A DNA stretch of 64,000 nt from Bradyrhizobium sp. ORS 375. Its GTDB lineage: Bacteria; Pseudomonadota; Alphaproteobacteria; Rhizobiales; Xanthobacteraceae. The DNA is taken from NCBI RefSeq assembly GCF_000239775.1, contig NZ_CAFI01000439.1, forward strand, positions 37,971-101,970, given 5' to 3'. Below the pieces are notes generated by a model. It was not told the DNA's origin and did no database searches. It saw nothing but the letters and a program-made list of their open reading frames with translations. Both the position numbers and the translations under genes were made by a program. Shown here piece after piece: positions 32,574-41,491 of the stretch; positions within the stretch are counted from its first letter, which is position 1; every line of letters begins with the position of its first letter.

Positions 32574-33932
32574 GTGAACCTCTATGCCAAGCTCATGCAG
32601 CGCGCGGTAGCGCGCCGGCCCATCAAGGTGGGATTGATCGGCGCCGGCAAATTCGGTGCGATGTATCTGCATCAGGTGCTGCGCACGCCCGGCATCCATC
32701 TCGTCGGTATTGCCGATCTGTCGCCCGCGCGCGCCATCGAGAACCTCGCACGCGTGGGCTGGGCCGCGGAGCGATACGCGGCGACCTCGCTCGATGAGGC
32801 CCTGCGTCAAGGCACCACGTTCGTGACCGACGATTGGCAGGCGCTGATCGCGTGCGAGCCGATCGACGTGATCGCCGAATGCACGGGCAACCCGATCGCT
32901 GCGGTCGAACATTGCCTCGCGGCCTTCGCCGCGGGCAAGCCGATCGTCAACGTGACGGTGGAAGCCGATGCATTCTGCGGGCCCATCCTGGCGCACAAGG
33001 CCAAGCAGGCCGGCGTCGTCTATAGCCTCGCCTATGGCGACCAGCCGGCGCTCGCTTGCGATCTCGTCGATTGGGCCCGCGCCTGCGGCTTCCCCGTCGT
33101 GGCGGCGGGGCGCGGGCACAAATGGCTGCCGCACTATCGCGAGTCGACGCCGGAGACCGTGTGGGAGCATTGGGGCCTCACCGCGGAGCAGGCCGCGCGT
33201 GGCGGCATGAACCCGAAGATGTTCAACGCCTTTCTCGACGGCTCCAAGCCCGCGATCGAATCGGCCGCGATCGCCAATGCCACCGGGCTCGAGGCTCCGT
33301 CGGAGGGCCTCGCGTTTCCGCCCGGCTCGGTCGACGACATTCCGACGCTGATGAGGCCGCGTGCGGAAGGCGGCGTGCTGGAGGCCAAGGGGCAGGTCGA
33401 GGTCGTGTCCTGTCTCACCACGGACGGGCGCCCGATCGCCAACGACATCCGCAAGGGCGTCTGGGTCTGCTTCGAGGGTGACAGCGACTACGTCCGCAAC
33501 TGCTTCGAGGAGTACAAGGTCGTCACCGATCCCAGCGGCCGCTACATGAGCTCCTACAAGAAATGGCACCTGATCGGTCTCGAGCTCGGCATCTCCGTGG
33601 CCTCGATCGTCCTGCGCGGCGAGCCGACCGGCGTCGCGACCTGCTTCAATGCCGATGTCGCCGCGGCCGCCAAGCGCGATCTGAAGCCCGGCGATGTGCT
33701 CGACGGTGAAGGCGGCTATACCGTGTTCGGCAGGCTGACGCCGGCGGATAACTCGCTGGCCCATGGCTATCTTCCGCTGGGGCTCGCGCATCAGGTGCGG
33801 CTGGTTCGCCCCGTGGCCAAGGACGCGTGCATCACTTGGTCGGACGTCGCCATCGACGAGACCCTGCCCGCGGTGCGGCTGCGCCGGGAGCAGGAGGCCA
33901 TGCACACGCCGGCCGCCCGTCGGCACGCCTAA
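32574..33932 (+). CDS. NAD(P)-dependent oxidoreductase with C-terminal SAF-like domain
   Basis: This 452-residue protein opens with a Rossmann fold (KVGLIGAGKFGAMYLHQ, residues 18-34) resembling homoserine dehydrogenase N-termini and continues AECTGNPIAAVEHCLAAFAAGKPIVNVTVEADA. Its C-terminal part contains the SAF-like AKRDLKPGDVLDGEGGYTVFGRL segment. Proteins of this architecture occur in sugar-acid and polyol pathways, but the substrate is unknown to me. The start is a GTG with a CGGAG site. No neighbour on the same strand within 280 bases suggests an operon partner. Confidence 0.82.
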   Translation: MNLYAKLMQRAVARRPIKVGLIGAGKFGAMYLHQVLRTPGIHLVGIADLSPARAIENLARVGWAAERYAATSLDEALRQGTTFVTDDWQALIACEPIDVIAECTGNPIAAVEHCLAAFAAGKPIVNVTVEADAFCGPILAHKAKQAGVVYSLAYGDQPALACDLVDWARACGFPVVAAGRGHKWLPHYRESTPETVWEHWGLTAEQAARGGMNPKMFNAFLDGSKPAIESAAIANATGLEAPSEGLAFPPGSVDDIPTLMRPRAEGGVLEAKGQVEVVSCLTTDGRPIANDIRKGVWVCFEGDSDYVRNCFEEYKVVTDPSGRYMSSYKKWHLIGLELGISVASIVLRGEPTGVATCFNADVAAAAKRDLKPGDVLDGEGGYTVFGRLTPADNSLAHGYLPLGLAHQVRLVRPVAKDACITWSDVAIDETLPAVRLRREQEAMHTPAARRHA

Positions 33933-34211
33933 CGGAGACGCGCCGTCTCGGCACAGGCCGGCGTCGGCTCCCTCTGCTGATCTCGGATGCGCGGCGCGCC
34001 GGCGAACGCCGGGGGCGTCGCGCAATCGAATACCACCAAGATGACATCTGCGCGCAAACCATGCTATCCAGGCACAGCGATTGCTCGCGAGGCGCTGGCC
34101 CGGGACGTCGGGCTCGGCAAAATGTCCGGAGGCTGACGGGAGTTCGGCTGAGACTCCTGCGGCGATCCTTCTCCGGTGGACCGGCTCGACGCTCTCCTGA
34201 AGTTCTGCGCC

Positions 34212-36797
34212 ATGTTGGACTCAACCACAACGACAGTCGACGATCGGCGCGGCTCGCGGCGGCCAGGCCTGATCGGCGCCCTGGTCCGCGGCGCTCCGCG
34301 GTTCGGGATGAACCGCCGCTGGACGCCGCGGATCATCGTGCTGAGCGGCTTGGTCGTGGCCCTGTTGTGCGACGCCTTCGTCGCCCACATGCTGTTCGTC
34401 AACTATCGGGAGACGTATCGGACGACCGAGGCCGCTAATGGCGATCTTGCCCGCGCGCTCGAAGAATACATGCTGCGCAACATCCAGGGCGTCGAGGTTC
34501 TGCTGAGCACGACGATCGACAGCCTCCAGCGCAATCCGTCACTGCTCACCCGCGGCAATCCCGCGCTGATCAGCGAGTTGAAGCGCAGGGTGGCGCCATA
34601 TCCCGTCGCCGGCGGCATCGTCGTTCTCGATGCAGAGGGCAACCTGCTGGGCGACAGCGAGGGTAACGGCAGCCCCGGGCGCGAGAACAATTTCGCCGAT
34701 CGGGCCTATTTCAAGGTCCAGCGGGACGATCCGGAGCACGGCCTCTTCATCGACGTGCCGGTGGCCGCGCGCGTCAACACCGGCTTCTTCATCGCGGTCA
34801 GCCGCGCCTTCACGATGCCGGACGGCAGCTTCGCCGGAGTCGTGTTCGTGCCGGTCGATTACGAGAATCTCCGGCAGTTCTTCTTGTCGCTCAATGTGGG
34901 ACAGCGCGGCACCGTGACGCTGTACCGCGACGACGGCACGATCCTGCTGCGGACGCCGAACGCTGACGCGTTCGCGGGTCGCAACGTTCGATCCAATCGC
35001 CTGTTCACGCAGTACCTTCCGCAAGCACCGCACGGAAGCTTCGAGGGAAGCGGCGTCACCGACGGAATCTCCCGCAGCATCAGCTATCGGCGGGTCGCCG
35101 GTTTGCCGCTGGTGGTGACCGTGGCGCGTCACCCCGTGGAGTATCTGGCGGGCTGGAAGAACAACGCGCTGTACTACAGCGCCGTCGCCGCCGGGCTCAA
35201 TCTGCTGATTGCCGGCTTCGGCTTCAGCCTGGCCCGGCAATGGCAGCTGCGCGCGGCCTCCGAGCAGGCGGTACGGGACAATCTGGAGCAGTATCAGCTG
35301 GTGACCGAGAACGTCCCCGCGCTGATCGTCCGCGTCGGCGCCGATGGCAGCATCCGTTTCGCCAACCGCGTCGCGCGCGAGTGGTATGCCCAGGCCCCGG
35401 CCGAGGCCATCCGCAGCCGCAGGATCGACAGTTTCATCGATCCGCTGCGCGCCGGAGAGGCGCGGCTAAAGATCGAGACGGCGCTATCTGGGCGCACCAC
35501 TCGCGGTGAGGAAAAGGTGACGTTTCCCGACGGCCGCGAACGCTGGTGCGAGACCATCCGGGTGCCCGATCGCGGCCAGGACGGCATCGTTCGCGGCTAT
35601 GTCGTGCTGTCCGTCGACATCACCGAGCGCAAGCGCATCGAGGACGAGCTGCGCCAGGCCCAGAAGATGGACGCTATCGGTCAGCTGGCCGGAGGCATCG
35701 CGCACGACTCCAACAACATGCTGGCTGCGACGCTTGGCAATCTCGATCTTCTGCTCGACACGTTGTCGCCCGGCGAGGCCGACTGCCGCGGCATGGCCGA
35801 GCGCGCGATCGAGGCGGCCGAGCGGGTCGCCGACCTCAATCGGCGCTTGCTCGCCTTTGCGCGCAAGCAGACGCTGCAGCCGCAGATCACCGACGTCAAT
35901 CAGCTGGTCGGCGGTATGACCACCATTCTGCAGCGGACGCTCGGCGAGACCATCGAGATCGAGCTGGCGCAGGATCCGGGCCTGTGGCACTGCCTGATCG
36001 ATCCCACGCAACTGCAGAATGCGCTGCTCAATCTCGCCCTCAACGCGCGCGATGCGATGCCCAGCGGCGGACGGCTGACGATCACGACCGCGAATGCGGT
36101 GCTCGAGCGGCCGCTCGACGACGGTGACGAGCGCATCGATCCCGGCGACTACGTGACGATTGCGGTATCGGATATGGGCGGCGGCATGCCGCCCGACATC
36201 GCACGCCGCGCCTTCGAGCCGTTCTTCACCACCAAGGAGTTCGGCAAGGGCAGCGGGCTCGGGCTGAGCATGGTCTACGGCTTTGCCAGGCAGTCTGGAG
36301 GCACGGTCGTGATCTCGAGCCAGGTGGGGGAGGGCACTCGCGTCACGCTGTATCTGCCGAGCGCCGGGCCCGCGGTGGTCGAGCGGCCGAATGCCGGAGC
36401 GTCGCGCCTGTCGCGACCCGAGACGGGCGAGCGGATTCTTGTCGTGGAGGACAATGTCCTGGTCGGCGCCATGGCTTCCACCATGCTGTCCGCAATGGGA
36501 TACGATCCTGTCGTGGTCATCAATGCTGCGCTTGCCATCGCCGAGCTGGAGCGGCGGGGGCCGGTCTCGCTGCTTCTGACGGATATCGTCCTGCCCGGCG
36601 ACATGACCGGAATCGATCTCGCGCGGCTCGTGCGCCGCAGGTGGCCCGATCTCCCCATCCTTTTCATGTCCGGTTTCGCCGATCCCTCGCTCGTGCCCGA
36701 GGACTTCCGCGCCACCACCAAGCTCCTCGCCAAGCCGTTTCGTCTCGGCCAGTTGTCCGACGCGATCGTGTTCGCGCTCGCGTCGACGAAGAGCTGA
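34212..36797 (+). CDS. Hybrid sensor histidine kinase with C-terminal receiver
   Basis: This protein of about 861 residues has a transmembrane helix at 41-63, a periplasmic cache-like sensor, a second helix near 317-342, a PAS domain at about 360-480, a kinase core with phospho-acceptor His498, an HATPase domain (FEPFFTTKEFGKGSGLGLSMVYGF) and a receiver domain with Asp791 (LLLTDIVLPGD) and Lys in LAKPF. The H-box reads HDSNN where this kinase group usually has HDFNN. The start is uncertain: GTG at 34176 would add 12 residues. No output regulator is adjacent, so phosphate may pass to an unlinked protein. Confidence 0.92.
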   Translation: MLDSTTTTVDDRRGSRRPGLIGALVRGAPRFGMNRRWTPRIIVLSGLVVALLCDAFVAHMLFVNYRETYRTTEAANGDLARALEEYMLRNIQGVEVLLSTTIDSLQRNPSLLTRGNPALISELKRRVAPYPVAGGIVVLDAEGNLLGDSEGNGSPGRENNFADRAYFKVQRDDPEHGLFIDVPVAARVNTGFFIAVSRAFTMPDGSFAGVVFVPVDYENLRQFFLSLNVGQRGTVTLYRDDGTILLRTPNADAFAGRNVRSNRLFTQYLPQAPHGSFEGSGVTDGISRSISYRRVAGLPLVVTVARHPVEYLAGWKNNALYYSAVAAGLNLLIAGFGFSLARQWQLRAASEQAVRDNLEQYQLVTENVPALIVRVGADGSIRFANRVAREWYAQAPAEAIRSRRIDSFIDPLRAGEARLKIETALSGRTTRGEEKVTFPDGRERWCETIRVPDRGQDGIVRGYVVLSVDITERKRIEDELRQAQKMDAIGQLAGGIAHDSNNMLAATLGNLDLLLDTLSPGEADCRGMAERAIEAAERVADLNRRLLAFARKQTLQPQITDVNQLVGGMTTILQRTLGETIEIELAQDPGLWHCLIDPTQLQNALLNLALNARDAMPSGGRLTITTANAVLERPLDDGDERIDPGDYVTIAVSDMGGGMPPDIARRAFEPFFTTKEFGKGSGLGLSMVYGFARQSGGTVVISSQVGEGTRVTLYLPSAGPAVVERPNAGASRLSRPETGERILVVEDNVLVGAMASTMLSAMGYDPVVVINAALAIAELERRGPVSLLLTDIVLPGDMTGIDLARLVRRRWPDLPILFMSGFADPSLVPEDFRATTKLLAKPFRLGQLSDAIVFALASTKS

Positions 36798-37227
36798 TCG
36801 ATCTCGGCAAACCGGGCGACAGGTGCCTCCCGGCGAGCGGCCCGCGGCCTGGACATGCGCAGCATGCGAGGGCCGGACCCTGATGTCGTTTCGGACCACG
36901 GCCGGATTGTCCTGCAATCAGGCAAGTTGGTCCTTGTTGGCGAGAGCGTGCAGCGCGATCATCGTCTGCTTCTCATAGCTCGGCCGGCCGCACGGCAGGA
37001 CTGCTGTCGGGCTTGCAACTGCAAATGCTGGTGATCGGCATGGCGATCGTGTGCAATCCGCCGCTTATGATGCTACACGCGCCGAGCATGACCGGTGCAG
37101 TGATCGGATGACTGGGACGCAGAAGGTATATTTGAACGAGAGCAGCGTCCCAGCCGCTTCCCATCGGAGTTTCTCTGGGGGCGCGTGGCTGCTGCAGCTG
37201 GATAGCGAGAGAGAGTAGAGGGTCGTC
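36798..37227. other. Intergenic region upstream of the aldehyde dehydrogenase
   Basis: About 430 bases without a supported gene. The notable structure is the perfect inverted repeat at 37112-37153. Short frames are antisense or low-complexity. Confidence 0.55.
37112..37153. promoter_or_regulatory. Inverted repeat upstream of the aldehyde dehydrogenase
   Basis: CTGGGACGC (37112-37120) and GCGTCCCAG (37145-37153) are perfect 9-bp arms around an AT-richer 24-base spacer (AGAAGGTATATTTGAACG...). The centre lies about 95 bases upstream of the ATG at 37228, with TATATT between the arms, so the arms may be operator halves flanking a promoter element. A hairpin in the leader is the alternative. Confidence 0.5.
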
Positions 37228-38688
37228 ATGAACGCCAACGTCAAGCTGCCCGCCGCCAAGGGCGTCTTCATCGACAACAAGTGGCAGCCCGCGCAGTCGG
37301 GCCGGACCATCGCGATGCTGGCGCCGGCGACCGGACAGGTGATCGCGTCCATTGCCGCCGGCGACAAGCCCGATATCGACCTGGCCGTCGCCGCGGCGCG
37401 TCGTGCACTCGAAGGTTCCTGGGGGCGCCTCGCGGCGGTCGAGCGCGGGCGGCTGCTGTCGAGGCTCGGCCGTCTGGTCGAGGACCATGCCGAGGAGCTG
37501 GCGAAGCTCGAGGCCGCCGATAACGGCAAGCCGATGAAGCAGGCCAAGGCCGACGTTGTTGCGGTCGCGCGCTACTTTGAATATTACGGCGGCGCAGCCG
37601 ACAAGGTGCATGGCGACACCATCCCGTTCCTCGACGGCTTCTTCGTCACCACCGTGTACGAGCCGCTCGGCGTCACCGCTCACATCATTCCCTGGAACTA
37701 TCCCGGCCAGATGTTCGGCCGCACCGTCGCACCGGCACTCGCGATGGGCAATGCGACCGTGATCAAGCCGGCAGAGGAGGCCTGTCTGGTGCCGCTGCGG
37801 CTCGCCGAGCTCGCTGCCGAGGCAGGCTTCCCTGCTGGCGCGATCAATGTCGTGCCCGGCCTCGGCGAGGAAGCGGGGGCGGCGCTGTCGGCGCATGACG
37901 GCATCGATTTCATCTCCTTCACCGGCAGCCCCGAGGTCGGCACATTGGTGCAGATCGCGGCGGCGAAGAACCATATTGGTTGCACGCTCGAGCTCGGCGG
38001 AAAGTCGCCGCAGATTGTGTTCGCCGATGCCGATCTCGATGCGGCCCTGACCTCGGTGGCGGCCGCGATCGTGCAGAATGCCGGCCAGACCTGCTCGGCC
38101 GGCTCGCGGGTGCTGGTCGAGCGTTCAATCTGGGACCGCTTTCTGTCCGAGTTGAAGCTGCGGTTCGAGAAGATCACCGCCGGTACGCCGGAGATGGATC
38201 TCGATCTTGGTCCGGTCATCAGCGCGGTGCAGAAGAAGCGCATCGAGGGCATGCTGGCGCGTGCCGAGAGTGGCGGCGCTGCGCGTGTCGCCACTGGCAG
38301 GATCGCCGACGGCGTGCCGGGCGAGGGCTTCTACGTCGCGCCGGCGCTCTATCAGCATGTCGCCCGCGATTCCGAGCTGGCGCGCGAGGAGGTGTTCGGA
38401 CCGGTGCTGGCGGCGATGCCATTCGACGACGAGGCCGATGCCATCAGGCTCGCCAACGCCACCGATTTCGGCCTGGTCGCCGGCGTGTGGTCGGGCGACG
38501 GCTCGCGCGCGATGCGCGTCGCGCGCAAGGTCAAGGTCGGCCAGATGTTCGTCAACGGCTACGGCGCGGGCGGCGGAATCGAGCTGCCGTTCGGCGGCAT
38601 GAAGAAGTCGGGCCACGGTCGCGAGAAGGGTTTCGAGGCGCTCTATGAGTTCGGCGCGATGAAGACGCTGATCGTCAAGCACGGCTAG
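37228..38688 (+). CDS. Aldehyde dehydrogenase, NAD(P)+-dependent
   Basis: This 486-residue full-length ALDH has Asn157 in IIPWNYPG, Glu255 in LELGGKSPQ, catalytic Cys289 in NAGQTCSAG, the EEVFGPVL motif and a C-terminal GGGIELPFGGMKKSGHGREKGFEALYEF. It oxidises an aldehyde to its acid. The IPWNYPG/GQTCSAGSR pattern resembles betaine- and gamma-aminobutyraldehyde-type enzymes, but specificity is not safe to assign. It lies 123 bases before the carboxymuconolactone-decarboxylase-like gene and could be co-regulated with it. Confidence 0.94.
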   Translation: MNANVKLPAAKGVFIDNKWQPAQSGRTIAMLAPATGQVIASIAAGDKPDIDLAVAAARRALEGSWGRLAAVERGRLLSRLGRLVEDHAEELAKLEAADNGKPMKQAKADVVAVARYFEYYGGAADKVHGDTIPFLDGFFVTTVYEPLGVTAHIIPWNYPGQMFGRTVAPALAMGNATVIKPAEEACLVPLRLAELAAEAGFPAGAINVVPGLGEEAGAALSAHDGIDFISFTGSPEVGTLVQIAAAKNHIGCTLELGGKSPQIVFADADLDAALTSVAAAIVQNAGQTCSAGSRVLVERSIWDRFLSELKLRFEKITAGTPEMDLDLGPVISAVQKKRIEGMLARAESGGAARVATGRIADGVPGEGFYVAPALYQHVARDSELAREEVFGPVLAAMPFDDEADAIRLANATDFGLVAGVWSGDGSRAMRVARKVKVGQMFVNGYGAGGGIELPFGGMKKSGHGREKGFEALYEFGAMKTLIVKHG

Positions 38689-38811
38689 CTGCCTCGAAGC
38701 CCCGCTCAATTCCGCCGCGCGGACGCGGTCGACAGCGCGTCGCGGCGCTGTTGTCACTGCGCGGGCTGAAGCGTTAAAAACGTCGGGCTTTGCAGTGAAG
38801 GAGACGACCGG

Positions 38812-39216
38812 ATGAGCGATGAGAATGAGCTGTTCGAGAAGGGCCTGAAGGTGCGCCGCGAGGTGCTCGGCGCAGCCTATGTCGATGGCAGCCTGGCCAA
38901 GGCCGACGACTTCATGATGGCGTTCCAGCACATCACCACCGAGATGTGCTGGGGCTATGCCTGGACCCGGCCGGGCCTCGATCGCCGGACGCGCAGCATC
39001 GTCAACCTGGCGATGCTGACCGCGCTCAGCAAACCGAGCGAATTGAAGCTGCATGTCAAGGGCGCGCTGACGAACGGCGTCACGGTCGACGAGATCAAGG
39101 AGATCCTGCTGCACGCGACCGTCTATTGCGGCATCCCCGCAGGCCTCGAGGCATTCAAGGCAGCGCATGAGGTGCTGGTCGCAGAAGGCGCCATCGCCAA
39201 GAAGGAGGGCGCATGA
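38812..39216 (+). CDS. Carboxymuconolactone decarboxylase (CMD) family protein
   Basis: This 134-residue protein has the CMD/AhpD-like helical fold signatures: FMMAFQHITTEMCWGYAWTRPGLDRRTRSIVNLAMLTAL and LKLHVKGALTNGVTVDEIKEILLHATVYCGIPAG. The pattern is close to PcaC, the 4-carboxymuconolactone decarboxylase of the protocatechuate pathway, but without other pca genes a related role is possible. The single Cys/His arrangement does not give an AhpD-type CxxC. Its stop overlaps the next start by four bases. Confidence 0.9.
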   Translation: MSDENELFEKGLKVRREVLGAAYVDGSLAKADDFMMAFQHITTEMCWGYAWTRPGLDRRTRSIVNLAMLTALSKPSELKLHVKGALTNGVTVDEIKEILLHATVYCGIPAGLEAFKAAHEVLVAEGAIAKKEGA

Positions 39217-40106
39217 ACGCGCCGAAGACGGTCCTGTTCGTCGGTGTCGGCAACATGGGCTGGCCGATGGCCGCGCGCCTGCTCGGCGCCGGCTTCGCGG
39301 TCGCCGTCAACGATGCCGTGCCAGGCCGCAGCGCCGAGTTTGTGCAGAAGGTCGGCGGCATCGCCGCGGAGGATCTCGCAGCCGCCGCGGCGCAGGCCGA
39401 TGTCGTGATCACCATGCTGCCCACCAGCAAGCATGTGGCTGATGTCGTTGCGGCGCTGCGCGCCGGACTGAAGCAGGGTCACATCGTCATCGACATGAGC
39501 TCCGGCGCGCCAGCGGCGACGCAGGCGATCGCCACCGAACTCGCTCCGCTCGGCGTGATCATGCTCGACGCGCCGGTCTCCGGCGGCGTGCCGCGCGCGG
39601 TCACCGGCGAGCTCGCGATCATGGCCGGTGGCGAGGCGGCCGCGCTCGATCGTGTCGAGCCGCTGCTGCGTGCCATGGGCACCACGATCCATCGCATCGG
39701 CGGCCTCGGCTCCGGCCAGGCGATGAAGGCGCTCAACAATCTGGTTTCGGCCGGCGGCTTCCTGATCGGCATCGAGGCCTTGTTGATCGGGCAGCAGTTC
39801 GGCATCGATCCCGGTCTGATGACCGACGTGCTCAATGCTTCGACCGGGATGAACAATTCGACGCAGAAGAAGTTCAAGCAGTTCGTGCTGTCGCGCCAGT
39901 TCAACAGCGGCTTCGGCCTTGATCTGATGGTGAAGGACCTCTCGATCGCGCTCGAGGTGGCGCGCGCCAACGGTGTTGCCGCGCCGTTCTCCAATCTCTG
40001 CCGCGAGCTCAGCGCGAGCGCGCAAGGGCTGCTCGGGCCAGGGCAGGACCACACGGCGCTCGCGAAGCTGAGCGAGGCGCTGGCTGGCGTCGAGCTGGGG
40101 AGCTGA
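39213..40106 (+). CDS. 3-hydroxyisobutyrate dehydrogenase-like beta-hydroxyacid dehydrogenase
   Basis: This 297-residue protein has the N-terminal FVGVGNMGWPMAARLL motif, the substrate loop LDAPVSGGVPRAVTGELAIMAGG, and catalytic Lys172 in KALNNLVSAGG. The family (3-hydroxyisobutyrate, tartronate semialdehyde, 6-phosphogluconate-like) oxidises beta-hydroxyacids with NAD+. It is coupled to the CMD gene by an ATGA overlap. Its stop is directly back-to-back with the stop of the convergent YciI gene, with no bases between them. Confidence 0.92.
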   Translation: MNAPKTVLFVGVGNMGWPMAARLLGAGFAVAVNDAVPGRSAEFVQKVGGIAAEDLAAAAAQADVVITMLPTSKHVADVVAALRAGLKQGHIVIDMSSGAPAATQAIATELAPLGVIMLDAPVSGGVPRAVTGELAIMAGGEAAALDRVEPLLRAMGTTIHRIGGLGSGQAMKALNNLVSAGGFLIGIEALLIGQQFGIDPGLMTDVLNASTGMNNSTQKKFKQFVLSRQFNSGFGLDLMVKDLSIALEVARANGVAAPFSNLCRELSASAQGLLGPGQDHTALAKLSEALAGVELGS

Positions 40107-40394
40107 CTACCCCTTCCGTCGGAAGAACCCGGTGATCGTCACCCTTTCCCAGATGCCGGCTGCGGCGAACGGATCGGCGCGGTTGAACGCTTCCGCTTCG
40201 GCGCGACCGGGAGCTTCGACCAGGAAGAGGCTGCCGATCATCGTCGCGCCGTCGTCGGAGACGAGCGGGCCGGACATCACGATGGTGACCGGGAGGCGGG
40301 TGCTATCCTCGAGATAGGCCTTGTGCGCATCGTAATTGGCAAGCCGGACCGGCAGCGCATCGGCCTTGTCCAGCGCGTGAATCGCAAACAGCAT
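40107..40394 (-). CDS. YciI-family protein
   Basis: This 95-residue protein of the YciI/ferredoxin-like fold family has His6 in LFAIHALDKA and the conserved SGPLVSDDG loop, the pair proposed as the active site of family members with cis-hydrolytic dehalogenase activity. The remaining motif, SLFLVEAPGRAEAEAFNRADPFAAAGIWE, is typical. It is 72 bases downstream of the sugar-type ABC operon on the same strand and may be its last gene. Function in most bacteria is undefined. Confidence 0.9.
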   Translation of the reverse strand: MLFAIHALDKADALPVRLANYDAHKAYLEDSTRLPVTIVMSGPLVSDDGATMIGSLFLVEAPGRAEAEAFNRADPFAAAGIWERVTITGFFRRKG

Positions 40395-40466
40395 CCTGGT
40401 TTTCTCCGGTGTTGACGCAGGACGGCCGGCTGCTGCAGGCCGCCTCGCCCTTGACCCAAAGGCATC

Positions 40467-41441
40467 CTACTTCGCGCCGAGCTTACCGGCGTCGTCGAAG
40501 GTGGGGCAGCTGCGCTGGTCGAGGGATACGTCGAACGGCTGGTAGTTATCCTTGGTGATGACGGTCGGCTTCAGCACGATCTCGTTGATGACCGGCTCGC
40601 CGCGCAGCGTGCGGATCGCCATCATCGTGCCGAGGCAGCCCTGGGCGAAGCCGTTATAGTCGCCGCTCGCCAGCAGCTTGCCCGACTTGATCGCATCGAT
40701 CGCCTCCTTGGTGCCATTGATGCCGATCACCAGCGCCTTGCGATTGGCGCCGTCCAGCGCCTCGATGGCGCCGACCGCCATCGCGTCGTTGGCGGCGAGC
40801 ACGCCGTCGATCTGCGAGTTGGACTGCATCAGGTTTTCCATCACCTGCAGCGCCTGCAGGCGCTGGTAGTTGCCGGGCTGTGAGGCCAGCAGCTTCACGC
40901 CGGAATTTTCCTTCAGCGCATCGTTGAAGCCGCGTACGCGGTCGACATTGGTGAGCGATCCCTTGACGCCTTCGATGATGACCACGTTGCCCTTGCCGCC
41001 AAGCGTCTTGAGCAGGAAGCGTCCGGTCTCCAGGCCGAGGCTGTAATCGTCGGCACCGATGAAGGAGACGAACTTGCCGCCGGCAGAGCGGTCGGTGATG
41101 TTGACGACGGGAATCTTGGCGTCGTTGATCTTCTCGACCCCGGGCACCATCGCCTTGTAGTCGACCGGTGTGAACACGATCGCGCTCGGCTTCTTCACGA
41201 CGACGTCCTCGATCTGGCTGAGCTGCTCGGGGATCGAGTCCGGTTTGGTGGGAATATAGTGCAGGATCTTGGCGTTCAGTGACTTCGCCATGTTGTCTGC
41301 GCCAACCCGCACCGTCTGGAAGAACGGATTGGTCTGGTTCTTCGTGAACACGGCGATGGTCTCGCCGTCAGCGCGGGCCTGCGTCGTGGCGGAGGCGATC
41401 AGGAGCGATAGAGCGAGACAGACTGATGTTCGGTGCTGCAT
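40467..41441 (-). CDS. Ribose-type ABC periplasmic binding protein
   Basis: This 324-residue protein has a Sec signal of about 24 residues (VCLALSLLIASATTQARA) and a mature RbsB-like fold (TIAVFTKNQTNPFFQTVRVGADNMAKSLNAK; VDGVLAANDAMAVGAIEAL; VIGINGTKEAIDAI). It presents a sugar, polyol or similar cargo to the permeases encoded upstream. The ATG at 41441 follows a strong GGAGG site. Unusually, the binding-protein gene is at the downstream end of the operon, after the ATPase and permeases. Confidence 0.92.
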   Translation of the reverse strand: MQHRTSVCLALSLLIASATTQARADGETIAVFTKNQTNPFFQTVRVGADNMAKSLNAKILHYIPTKPDSIPEQLSQIEDVVVKKPSAIVFTPVDYKAMVPGVEKINDAKIPVVNITDRSAGGKFVSFIGADDYSLGLETGRFLLKTLGGKGNVVIIEGVKGSLTNVDRVRGFNDALKENSGVKLLASQPGNYQRLQALQVMENLMQSNSQIDGVLAANDAMAVGAIEALDGANRKALVIGINGTKEAIDAIKSGKLLASGDYNGFAQGCLGTMMAIRTLRGEPVINEIVLKPTVITKDNYQPFDVSLDQRSCPTFDDAGKLGAK

Positions 41442-41491
41442 GGTATGTCCTCCCTGGCGATGTTCTTGTTGCAAGCTCATTTGTTGGATGC

